Source: Clostridia bacterium (GTDB lineage: Bacteria; Bacillota; Clostridia; Oscillospirales; CAG-272). Taken from it: a DNA stretch of 5,541 nucleotides. The stretch is taken from positions 1-5,541 of the forward strand of contig JAFOAB010000368.1 in assembly GCA_017382555.1 (NCBI GenBank), written 5' to 3'. Made by a program: the position numbers and the translations under genes. Below, in pieces: positions 1-5,344 of this stretch; the stretch's first letter is position 1, and each line of letters opens with the position of its first letter. The notes under the pieces were generated by a model, which had not been told where the DNA came from, searched no databases, and saw nothing but the letters and a program-made list of their open reading frames with translations.

Positions 1-136
1 AGGTAAGTTCGACCTTGCCGCTTGCGCAAAGAAGAACGGCCTTGACGCTATCCACGACACCGTACATGAAATGGCTCGCGACGAGGCTCGCCACGGCCGC
101 GGCCTTGAGGGTCTTCTCAACAGATACTTCAAGTAA
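1..136 (+). CDS. Rubrerythrin (probable reverse-type, NADH peroxidase), C-terminal fragment
   Basis: This is the end of a gene that begins left of the window; reading from base 2 gives 44 residues and a TAA stop. The peptide contains IHDTVHEMARDEARHG followed by EGLLNRYFK, which I recognise as the last helix of the rubrerythrin four-helix diiron domain. E28 and H31 of the fragment form the ExxH pair that would ligate iron. Rubrerythrins reduce hydrogen peroxide in the cytoplasm of anaerobes. The protein ends in the diiron helix with no CxxC rubredoxin domain behind it, which fits the reversed order seen in clostridial rubrerythrins (rubredoxin first, diiron domain last). A version with no rubredoxin domain cannot be excluded because the N-terminus is missing. 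The gene is followed 11 bases later by a strong terminator, so it ends its transcription unit. Confidence 0.85.
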   Translation, partial: GKFDLAACAKKNGLDAIHDTVHEMARDEARHGRGLEGLLNRYFK

Positions 137-147
137 TAAAATAACAG

Positions 148-185
148 AATCAGGGTTTTCCGTACGCGGAAAACCCTGATTTTTT
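148..185 (+). terminator. Intrinsic terminator of the rubrerythrin gene, possibly bidirectional
   Basis: A perfect 15-bp inverted repeat (148-162 against 167-181) closes on a TACG tetraloop and runs into a T-tract at 180-185. This is a textbook rho-independent terminator for the rubrerythrin transcript. It lies 7 bases past the stop codon of the convergent phosphatase gene. On that strand the hairpin is followed by a looser T-rich stretch (complement of 137-146), so it may also end the phosphatase transcript, though less strongly. Confidence 0.9.
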
Positions 186-192
186 ATGAGTT

Positions 193-945
193 TCAAAGTT
201 GCAAGATCTCTGCCTCTATGAATTTAGCCACACCGTCTGCATCGTTGCTGTCAATGATGCGGTCTGCCGCGGCAAGAGCAGAGGGAATTGCGTTTGATAC
301 AGCTATCCCCATTCCGCAGTTTTTTAACGGTTCAACGTCATCGTTATCATCTCCGAAGAAAACGGCATCGGCCGGACTTATGCCAAAGTGCGAGAGCACG
401 TGCTTGATGCCGTTCCATTTGGAAGCCGAGCGGCTCATTATTTGGATAAGCTCGTTGTTGGCTATTGTGCAGTATGCGTCATCAGTCAAGACAGAACCGA
501 TCTCGTTGTAAAGCCGGTGTTGGCTGCTGCTTGCCAAAATTTTGTACAGTACTGTGCTGTCGGGTATTGTTGGAAATTTATCGTATATTACGGGCTTCCA
601 AATCGGAATATCTCTGTTGGAATACAGTCCCGTGCTTGTTTCTATGGAAAGGAATACATCGGGGAACCGAAGAATGGCGGAAAGGATCTTTTCTCCGCTT
701 TCGCGCGAAAGACCGAATTCAATTACTTTCCGGGCAAGAGAAACTATCGCTCCGTTTGTAGCGATTATCGCATCAAAGCCGATCTGCTCGTTGTACGTTT
801 GAATATCCCTAAGCGGTCTTGCGCTTGCCGCAATGATAAGTATTCCTTTCTCGCGACATCTTTTGAAAACGGCAACGGTGTGATCGGACAGACTTTTGTC
901 AGTGTGCAGTAGGGTCCTGTCCAGATCGGTGATTATAACTTTCAT
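193..945 (-). CDS. Cof-type HAD-IIB family phosphatase
   Basis: The 250-residue protein carries all the HAD hydrolase motifs in order. Motif I is DLDRT at 7-11, with D7 as the expected nucleophile and D9 as the general acid/base. Motif II is S41 in IIAASAR. The motif III lysine is K176 in SASKWNGI. Motif IV is GDDNDD at 198-203, which binds Mg2+. The roughly 100 residues between motifs II and III form the alpha/beta C2 cap, and the AVSNA and DADGVAKFIE segments near the end are typical of the Cof/YbiV group. These cytoplasmic enzymes dephosphorylate sugar phosphates and related metabolites; the substrate cannot be read from the sequence. Motif I has Arg where Gly is usual (DxDGT), and motif II has ASAR rather than the common TGR; the catalytic residues are intact. 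The start is fixed by GGAGG (complement of 952-956), 6 bases upstream of the ATG. It has its own promoter and converges on the rubrerythrin gene. Confidence 0.9.
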   Translation of the reverse strand: MKVIITDLDRTLLHTDKSLSDHTVAVFKRCREKGILIIAASARPLRDIQTYNEQIGFDAIIATNGAIVSLARKVIEFGLSRESGEKILSAILRFPDVFLSIETSTGLYSNRDIPIWKPVIYDKFPTIPDSTVLYKILASSSQHRLYNEIGSVLTDDAYCTIANNELIQIMSRSASKWNGIKHVLSHFGISPADAVFFGDDNDDVEPLKNCGMGIAVSNAIPSALAAADRIIDSNDADGVAKFIEAEILQL

Positions 946-972
946 GTTTAACCTCCGTTATCTTATATGAAC

Positions 973-1001
973 ATCATAACATAATAATACAGTTTTTTCA
1001 A
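973..1001 (-). promoter_or_regulatory. Sigma-A-type promoter of the HAD phosphatase gene
   Basis: On the minus strand the -35 box TTGAAA (996-1001) and the -10 box TATGAT (973-978) are separated by exactly 17 bp. A TG one base before the -10 gives an extended -10. Transcription should start near 966, leaving a leader of about 20 nt that contains the GGAGG ribosome site. The promoter lies just beyond the rnpB terminator, so the phosphatase need not depend on read-through from rnpB. Confidence 0.75.
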
Positions 1002-1021
1002 TCAACCGTTCGTGGAAAATG

Positions 1022-1051
1022 AAAAAACAGCGGCGTGAGCCGCTGTTTTTT
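1022..1051 (-). terminator. Intrinsic terminator of rnpB
   Basis: A 13-bp perfect inverted repeat (1022-1034 against 1039-1051) has a 4-base loop (TCAC on the minus strand). Its GC-rich core is flanked by A6 and T6, so the RNA read on the minus strand ends in a U-run directly after the stem. It abuts the P1 helix of RNase P RNA and ends that transcript. Confidence 0.92.
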
Positions 1052-1431
1052 GACCGAGCTTGTAAGCCGGGTTCTGTGGATCGCATAAGCGAAACCGCGA
1101 TCATCTGTCTGTGAGCTACGTTACCGCAGCCCTCGAAGTAAAAACCTCTGCCACCCGCGGAAGAATGCCGGGCAGGCACTCGGCAAAGCCGATTCCGCAT
1201 ACGGTGTTGCTTCGGATAGGGTTTACAGGATCCCTGTGTTACCATAGGGATCGGTGAGCTCTTACCTCGCCTTTCCACCCTTACCTGCCAAAGGCAGGCG
1301 GTATATCTCTGTTGCACTTTCCCGGGAGTCGCCTCCGGCGGACGTTATCCGTTATCCCGCCCTGTGAAGCCCGGACTTTCCTCATGGCAATACCTTTCGG
1401 CAACATGCCACGCGATCGCGCCACTCGGTCA
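1051..1431 (-). ncRNA. rnpB: RNase P RNA (catalytic subunit of ribonuclease P)
   Basis: This ribozyme removes 5' leaders from precursor tRNAs. On the minus strand, the universally conserved P4 5' segment GAGGAAAGTCCGGGCTTCAC lies at 1364-1383 and its partner ACAGAACCCGGCTTACA at 1061-1077. They pair as in known RNase P RNAs, with one bulged U. The ends pair over 8 bp (TGACCGAG at 1424-1431 with CTCGGTCA at 1051-1058), forming P1 and fixing the termini to within a few bases. P3 is visible as a TGGCA/TGCCA stem enclosing a TGCC-GAAA-GGTA hairpin. The specificity domain shows GTGCAACAGAGA, GGTAAGGGTGGAAAGG and GGTAAGAGCTCACC, and a 7-bp hairpin at 1229-1252 encloses a GGTAACA loop like the P11/P12 region. 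The layout resembles the class A (ancestral) form, about 381 nt; I assign that class less firmly than the gene itself. Promoter and terminator flank it directly. Confidence 0.97.
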
Positions 1432-1435
1432 TTAA

Positions 1436-1464
1436 ATTCTATCATTACGAAGCTTTTTTGTCAA
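1436..1464 (-). promoter_or_regulatory. Sigma-A-type promoter of rnpB
   Basis: On the minus strand a perfect -35 TTGACA (1459-1464) and a -10 TAGAAT (1436-1441) are 17 bp apart. The expected start falls at about 1430, exactly at the first G of the P1 helix, which independently supports the rnpB 5' end. The near-consensus boxes fit a constitutively strong RNA gene. Confidence 0.88.
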
Positions 1465-1469
1465 TAGCG

Positions 1470-1501
1470 AATTGACACGTAAAAAAATTCGTGTTACAAT
1501 T
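1470..1501. promoter_or_regulatory. Candidate operator: interrupted inverted repeat over the feoA promoter
   Basis: The arms ACACG (1475-1479) and CGTGT (1490-1494) are 10 bp apart and fill the -35/-10 spacer. They are flanked by AATTG (1470-1474) and, after a 2-base offset, CAATT (1497-1501). The element lies upstream of the predicted start, so it would act as DNA and not as RNA structure. Its position suits an iron-responsive repressor, but it does not match the Fur or DtxR consensus patterns I know, and the sequence is AT-rich, so chance is a real alternative. Confidence 0.3.
1472..1500 (+). promoter_or_regulatory. Sigma-A-type promoter of the feoAB operon
   Basis: A perfect -35 TTGACA (1472-1477) and a -10 TACAAT (1495-1500) are 17 bp apart, with a likely start near 1507 and a leader of about 37 nt before feoA. 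It is divergent from the rnpB promoter; the two -35 boxes are separated by only 7 bp. Such a strong core promoter on an iron-uptake operon implies that control comes from a repressor rather than from a weak promoter. Confidence 0.85.
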
Positions 1502-1543
1502 ACTATGATTTTTTACTCGCAATTTGTAAAATCGGAGAATTAT

Positions 1544-1846
1544 ATGACTCTTGATAAACTTGAAATCGGCAAATCCGCTGTTATAACGAAGGTAGGCGGC
1601 GAAGGCGCATTGCGCGCACGTCTGCTTGATATGGGGCTTATACCGCGCACCGTGATAACCGCCGTAAGACGCGCCCCAATGGGTGACCCCATCGAGCTTC
1701 GCGTACGCGGATACGAGCTTACCATTCGCCTTGAGGATGCCGCAAAGATAGACGTTGAGCCTGCAGAGATACCCAAGGTATTTTCCGCCGGCTGTGCATC
1801 TTGCGGCGACTGCTGTCACAACAAAGACTGCAAGGGAGGTAAGTGA
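1544..1846 (+). CDS. feoA: FeoA, ferrous iron transport accessory protein with Cys-rich tail
   Basis: The 100-residue protein has the FeoA SH3-like fold pattern: an N-terminal strand pair (LDKLEIGKSAVITKV), the hallmark LRARLLDMGLIPRTVI around 23-38, then the PMGDPIELRVRGYELTIRLEDAAKIDVE segment. FeoA is a small cytoplasmic protein that works with the FeoB iron transporter. The ATG at 1544 is chosen because GGAG (1534-1537) lies 6 bases upstream; farther-upstream in-frame starts would overlap the promoter. The TGA stop overlaps the feoB ATG by one base (TGATG), so translation of the two is probably coupled. Unusually for the family core, which ends near residue 75-80, the protein continues into a tail with C84, C87, C90, C91 and C96 plus H92. 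Five cysteines in 13 residues suggest a metal or Fe-S site; this is inference. Confidence 0.93.
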   Translation: MTLDKLEIGKSAVITKVGGEGALRARLLDMGLIPRTVITAVRRAPMGDPIELRVRGYELTIRLEDAAKIDVEPAEIPKVFSAGCASCGDCCHNKDCKGGK

Positions 1847-3858
1847 TGGTATTTGCTCTTGTAGGTAATCAGAACTGCGGAAAGACTACCCTCTTTAACC
1901 AGCTTACCGGCTCCAATCAGCACGTGGGAAACTTCCCCGGTGTTACGGTGGAAAGCAAGGTGGGCGTTATTCGCTCGCGCAAGGCGGATACGGTGGTTGA
2001 CCTTCCCGGTATTTATTCTCTTCGCGCTTATACGAACGAGGAGACGGTAACCCGCGATTTTATACTTAAAAACAAGCCCGACGGTATCATAAATATCGTT
2101 GATGCTACAAATATCGAGCGTAATCTTTACCTTTCGCTTCAGCTGCTGACGATGGGCGTGCCCACCGTTATTGCCCTCAATATGATGGATGAGGTGCGCG
2201 GCAACGGCGGTATGATCAACATCAAAAAGCTTTCCGAGGCACTCGGTGTTTGCGTTGTGCCGATAAGCGCCGCGAAGAACGAGGGAATTGACGAGCTTAT
2301 CGAGCGCGCCGCAGAGGCGGCAAGCAAAAAGATAATGCCAAAGGTGAAGGACTTCTGCACCGTTGGTCCCGTACACCGCTGTATACACTCCGTCTCCCAC
2401 CTTGTGGAGGACCATGCGGAGATGATGCATATGGCGCCCCGCTTTGCCGCAACGAAGCTGATCGAGGGCGACGAGGAGCTTGCGGAAAAGCTTGGGCTTA
2501 ACGCAAACGAGCGCGAGACCATTGAGCATGCAGTGCTTGAAATGGAAACCGAGGGCGGGCTTGACCGTATGGCGGCTATCGCCAATATGCGCTACGATTT
2601 TATCGAAAACGCTTGCTCCCGCACAGTTATTCATTCCGCGGAAACGAAGGAGCATAAAAGAAGCGCCGCAATAGACAGGGTGCTTACGGGTAAATACACC
2701 GCGCTTCCCGTATTCTTCGGCGTTATGCTTCTCGTCTTCTGGCTTACCTTCGGTCTTATCGGTCAGCCGATATCCGACCTGCTTGCATCGGGAATCGATG
2801 CACTTATCGCTGCTACCGATTCCGCGCTTACGGATTTCGGCCTTAACCCCGTTGCAAAAAGCCTTGTGGTGGACGGTGTGCTTTCCGGTGTCGGAAGCGT
2901 GCTTTCCTTCCTGCCGCTGATCGTTGTTTTGTTCTTCTTCCTCTCCGTGCTTGAGGACACGGGCTATATGGCGCGTGTTGCATTTGTTACCGACCGTATG
3001 CTTCGCAAGATCGGTCTTTCGGGCAGAAGCGTTGTGCCGATGCTTATCGGCTTCGGCTGCTCCGTGCCCGCAATTATGGCAACGAGAACTCTGACCTCAG
3101 AAAGGGACAGAAAGCTCAGCGCGATGCTTGTTCCTTTTATGAGCTGCTCTGCGAAGCTTCCCATTTATGCGGTGTTTACTGCCGCATTTTTCCCTAACCA
3201 CGGCGCTTTGGTTATGATGGCGCTATATCTGCTCGGTATAATCATCGGCGTGCTTGTGGCGCGTTTTTCGGGCGCATTCGTGTTCCGCGGTACGGCAATG
3301 CCCTTTGTTATGGAGCTTCCAAATTACCGTTTCCCCTCCGCAAAAAGCGTGCTTCTGCTTATGAAGGACAAGGCGTGGGATTTCATCAGAAAGGCGTTTA
3401 CCGTTATCCTTGTGGCTTCTGTCGCTATTTGGTTCTTGCAGACCTTTGACGTACGCTTGAACGTTGTTTCACACGGCGAGGGAAGTATGCTTGCGGCGAT
3501 AGGAAGATTCCTTGCACCGCTTTTTATTCCCCTCGGATTTGCCGACTGGCGTATTTCCACCGCGCTTATTACCGGTCTTACCGCAAAGGAGGCTGTTGTA
3601 AGTACCCTTGCAGTACTTATGGGTACTACGGTCTCCGAGCTTCCCCTTGTGCTTATGAACAGCGCAGACGTGTTTACCACGGCAAGCGCGTGTGCATTCC
3701 TTGTGTTTACGTTGCTGTACACGCCCTGCGTTGCCGCAATCGCAACCCTGCGCCGCGAGTTTTCCTCGCGCCTCGGTGCCCTCGGCGTTGTTATTTTCCA
3801 GTGCTCGGTTGCGTGGATATGCGCGTTTATCGTGTACCGCATAGCTCTGCTGTTCTGA
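1846..3858 (+). CDS. feoB: FeoB, ferrous iron transporter with N-terminal GTPase domain
   Basis: FeoB imports Fe(II) across the cytoplasmic membrane. The 670 residues begin with a G domain: G1 GNQNCGKT (7-14), G2 T34 in NFPGVTVE, G3 DLPG (52-55), G4 NMMD (112-115) and G5 SAAK (141-144). A helical GDI-like region follows at roughly 165-270. The membrane part starts near 285. Its first Gate segment, roughly 350-447, includes EDTGYMARVAF, GFGCSVPAIMATR with C405, and FMSCSAKLPIY with C434. The second, roughly 515-670, includes GLTAKEAVVSTLAVL and LYTPCVA with C628. Length is normal for clostridial FeoB, and no C-terminal soluble extension is present. GGGAGG (1834-1839) lies 6 bases before the ATG at 1846; a GTG one codon earlier is possible but less well placed. 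It is co-transcribed with feoA, and a hairpin terminator begins 24 bases after the stop. Control by iron availability is expected from the family and is not shown by a recognised site. Confidence 0.97.
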   Translation: MVFALVGNQNCGKTTLFNQLTGSNQHVGNFPGVTVESKVGVIRSRKADTVVDLPGIYSLRAYTNEETVTRDFILKNKPDGIINIVDATNIERNLYLSLQLLTMGVPTVIALNMMDEVRGNGGMINIKKLSEALGVCVVPISAAKNEGIDELIERAAEAASKKIMPKVKDFCTVGPVHRCIHSVSHLVEDHAEMMHMAPRFAATKLIEGDEELAEKLGLNANERETIEHAVLEMETEGGLDRMAAIANMRYDFIENACSRTVIHSAETKEHKRSAAIDRVLTGKYTALPVFFGVMLLVFWLTFGLIGQPISDLLASGIDALIAATDSALTDFGLNPVAKSLVVDGVLSGVGSVLSFLPLIVVLFFFLSVLEDTGYMARVAFVTDRMLRKIGLSGRSVVPMLIGFGCSVPAIMATRTLTSERDRKLSAMLVPFMSCSAKLPIYAVFTAAFFPNHGALVMMALYLLGIIIGVLVARFSGAFVFRGTAMPFVMELPNYRFPSAKSVLLLMKDKAWDFIRKAFTVILVASVAIWFLQTFDVRLNVVSHGEGSMLAAIGRFLAPLFIPLGFADWRISTALITGLTAKEAVVSTLAVLMGTTVSELPLVLMNSADVFTTASACAFLVFTLLYTPCVAAIATLRREFSSRLGALGVVIFQCSVAWICAFIVYRIALLF

Positions 3859-3875
3859 TTACCATAATTTGTGCG

Positions 3876-3904
3876 TTGAATGCCTCCGTGCTTCGTGTTA
3901 AAAT
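3876..3904 (+). promoter_or_regulatory. Promoter of the wall-hydrolase gene, embedded in the feoB terminator
   Basis: A -35 box TTGAAT (3876-3881) and a -10 box TAAAAT (3899-3904) are 17 bp apart. The spacer is the left arm of the downstream hairpin and the -10 box sits mostly in its loop. The predicted start near 3911 falls inside the right arm, giving a very short leader of about 19 nt that keeps the GGAGG but not the sequence complementary to it. Confidence 0.7.
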
Positions 3905-3929
3905 GAAAACACGAAACACGGAGGTTTTT
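3883..3929 (+). terminator. Intrinsic terminator of feoAB whose 3' arm carries the next gene's RBS
   Basis: The arms 3883-3899 and 3908-3924 pair over 17 positions with a single C/A mismatch (3891/3916) around an 8-base loop. They are followed by TTTTT at 3925-3929, which gives a standard terminator 24 bases after the feoB stop. The right arm ends in GGAGG (3920-3924), the Shine-Dalgarno sequence of the gene starting at 3930, and the T-run is the spacer to its ATG. In read-through RNA the ribosome site would therefore be fully paired. Confidence 0.8.
3920..3924 (+). promoter_or_regulatory. Shine-Dalgarno site within a hairpin arm
   Basis: GGAGG lies 5 bases before the ATG at 3930 and decides the start of the hydrolase gene. 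It is the terminal part of the 3' arm of the terminator hairpin, so its accessibility depends on whether the RNA includes the 5' arm. Confidence 0.85.
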
Positions 3930-5255
3930 ATGAATTCAAATAATATTATTCGCGCCGCCGTCAGGGGTAGTCTTGCGGCGGCTGTTTCTTTGGGAATTTT
4001 TATTTCGTCTGCTGTCGGCGTAAGGGCGGACAGCTTCGGCAGGCTTGTGGATGAGGGCTTTCCTCCATCTTACGCACACAAGCTCGCTTCGCTTGCCGAG
4101 GCTTATCCGAATTGGCGCTTTGAGCCGCTGTACATAACGGGTATGAATTCCGCATATACGTTTTCCTACGTTCTAAACAAACAAACCGCAGACCCGTCAA
4201 CAAATCTCGTTTCACCTGCGGCGGGTAATGCCGCTTACCGCGATGAGCGTACGGGTCCGATATACGACGGCGGCTGGTACAGTGCAAACGATGCGGCCGT
4301 GGAGTATTTTCTTGACCCGCGCAATTTTCTTGACAGCGAGCATATCTTTATGTTTGAGGATATCTCCTCCGCTATGAGCATATCGGAGGCGGAAAGGATA
4401 TGCGCGTCCATACTTGCGGGGACGTTTATGGAAAATAAGGTTCTTTCAAACGGCAAGACCGTTGCGCGCTATCTTGCGGAGATCGGCGCGGAAATCGGAA
4501 TTTCCGCCCCGTTTCTTGCGGCAAGAATAAGGCTGGAGCAGGGGGTAAGCGGTTCTCCGCTTTCCTCCGGCGATTGCGGCACCGTGCTTGCAAATTACTA
4601 CAAAAACAAGGTGCAAAGCGATGATAGGGGGCTTGTTGCTACGCCATCCTCGGGGCATTCCGAATGGGAGCTTAAGGGCTACAACGGGCTTTACAACTTC
4701 TTTAACATCGGTGCAAGCGGTACGGGGCTTTTTAGTATTTATCTAAACGCGATGAAGACCGCGCAAAAGGGAACTGCGGAAAAGGCCGCGGAGTGGGGCG
4801 GCGCCGCGTGGAACACGGATTGGAAGGGGCTGTACGGCGGTGCGCTGACGCTGAAAAGCAAGTACGTAAACGATTATCAGAACACGCTCTACCTGCAAAA
4901 ATTTAACGTAGACCCGCGCTCCTCGCGTAATTTTTGGGGTCAGTATATGCAAAATGTGATGGGCGCGTATACGGAGAGTAAATCCGTTGCAAGGGCTTAT
5001 GCAGAGGCAAATGCCAAGTCAAAGGCCTTTGAATTCCTTATCCCCGTATACTCGGGAATGTCGGGGGACGAGACGGCATATATCGCCGATATAAACAGAA
5101 GCGGAGCTGTGGACGGCACGGATGCCGCGCTTCTTTGCTCCCATCTTGCGGGTACGGGTGCTCTTGCGGATAAAAGAAAGGCATCGGTTGACGTGAATTC
5201 GGACGGAAGCGTAAACAACGCCGATCTTGTCGAGCTTTTGCGGAAAATGAATTGA
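3930..5255 (+). CDS. Secreted glucosaminidase-like cell-wall hydrolase with C-terminal dockerin-like module
   Basis: The 441-residue protein begins with a signal peptide: basic residues R8 and R12, a hydrophobic core at about 14-30, and likely cleavage after A33 (VRA/DS). Residues about 40-345 match the pattern I know from clostridial and LytB-like (GH73-type) beta-N-acetylglucosaminidases. The markers are YPNWRFEPL (59-67), EYFLDPRNFL (125-134), ILAGTFMEN (161-169), LAARIRLEQG (196-205) with E203 as candidate catalytic acid, YNFFNIGA (255-262) and NTLYLQKFNV (318-327). The expected role is cutting peptidoglycan glycan strands outside the membrane. The end (386-440) holds two Ca-binding dockerin-type repeats: DINRSGAVDGTD (387-398) and DVNSDGSVNNAD (421-432), each followed by a short helix. 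The first has Ser at loop position 5 where Asp is usual. A short linker (about 371-385) joins the domains. The ATG is fixed by GGAGG; the reading frame stays open far upstream into feoB, but that extension is not credible. The gene appears monocistronic. The enzyme class is less certain than the secretion and dockerin calls. Confidence 0.8.
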   Translation: MNSNNIIRAAVRGSLAAAVSLGIFISSAVGVRADSFGRLVDEGFPPSYAHKLASLAEAYPNWRFEPLYITGMNSAYTFSYVLNKQTADPSTNLVSPAAGNAAYRDERTGPIYDGGWYSANDAAVEYFLDPRNFLDSEHIFMFEDISSAMSISEAERICASILAGTFMENKVLSNGKTVARYLAEIGAEIGISAPFLAARIRLEQGVSGSPLSSGDCGTVLANYYKNKVQSDDRGLVATPSSGHSEWELKGYNGLYNFFNIGASGTGLFSIYLNAMKTAQKGTAEKAAEWGGAAWNTDWKGLYGGALTLKSKYVNDYQNTLYLQKFNVDPRSSRNFWGQYMQNVMGAYTESKSVARAYAEANAKSKAFEFLIPVYSGMSGDETAYIADINRSGAVDGTDAALLCSHLAGTGALADKRKASVDVNSDGSVNNADLVELLRKMN

Positions 5256-5270
5256 ATATTCAAAAAAGTA

Positions 5271-5299
5271 TTGCCAACTTGGGCAAGAGATGTTAGAAT
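5271..5299 (+). promoter_or_regulatory. Sigma-A-type promoter of the DUF975 gene
   Basis: A -35 TTGCCA (5271-5276) and a -10 TAGAAT (5294-5299) are 17 bp apart, with a likely start near 5306 and a leader of about 39 nt. It begins 15 bases after the preceding stop codon, and no hairpin terminator is visible in that gap, so some read-through from the hydrolase gene is possible. Confidence 0.75.
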
Positions 5300-5344
5300 G
5301 AGATAAAGTCCAAAGTTAATATCTTACAGCGAAAGGAAATTTCC

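Noticed and set aside
388..912. A 174-codon plus-strand open frame
   Set aside because: It is antisense to the HAD phosphatase, which has all its motifs, and it has no recognisable protein features.
958..1317. A 119-codon minus-strand open frame
   Set aside because: It overlaps RNase P RNA, whose conserved sequence and pairing explain the region completely.
1472..1543. Longer FeoA starts (TTG at 1472, ATG at 1505)
   Set aside because: They fall within the promoter or at the predicted transcription start and have no ribosome site. The start at 1544 has GGAG and matches the family N-terminus.
1843..1845. GTG start for feoB one codon upstream
   Set aside because: The ATG at 1846 is better spaced from GGGAGG and gives the common TGATG stop-start overlap; the alternative cannot be fully excluded.
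1816..2655. A 279-codon open frame on the minus strand opposite feoB
   Set aside because: It lies wholly antisense to a clear FeoB GTPase domain. The translation shows no recognisable domain, and I see no convincing ribosome site; long antisense frames arise from the codon bias of the real gene.
3324..3842. A 172-codon minus-strand open frame opposite the end of feoB
   Set aside because: It is antisense to the FeoB membrane domain, with low-complexity Arg/Ala/Thr-rich composition and no domain signature.
3690..3929. N-terminal extension of the wall-hydrolase frame into feoB
   Set aside because: The 80 extra codons overlap feoB and the hairpin. The ATG at 3930 has GGAGG at proper spacing and is immediately followed by a normal signal peptide.
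5252..5263. A perfect 12-bp palindrome, TTGAATATTCAA, over the hydrolase stop codon
   Set aside because: It has no room for a hairpin loop and is AT-rich; it is neither a terminator nor clearly an operator.
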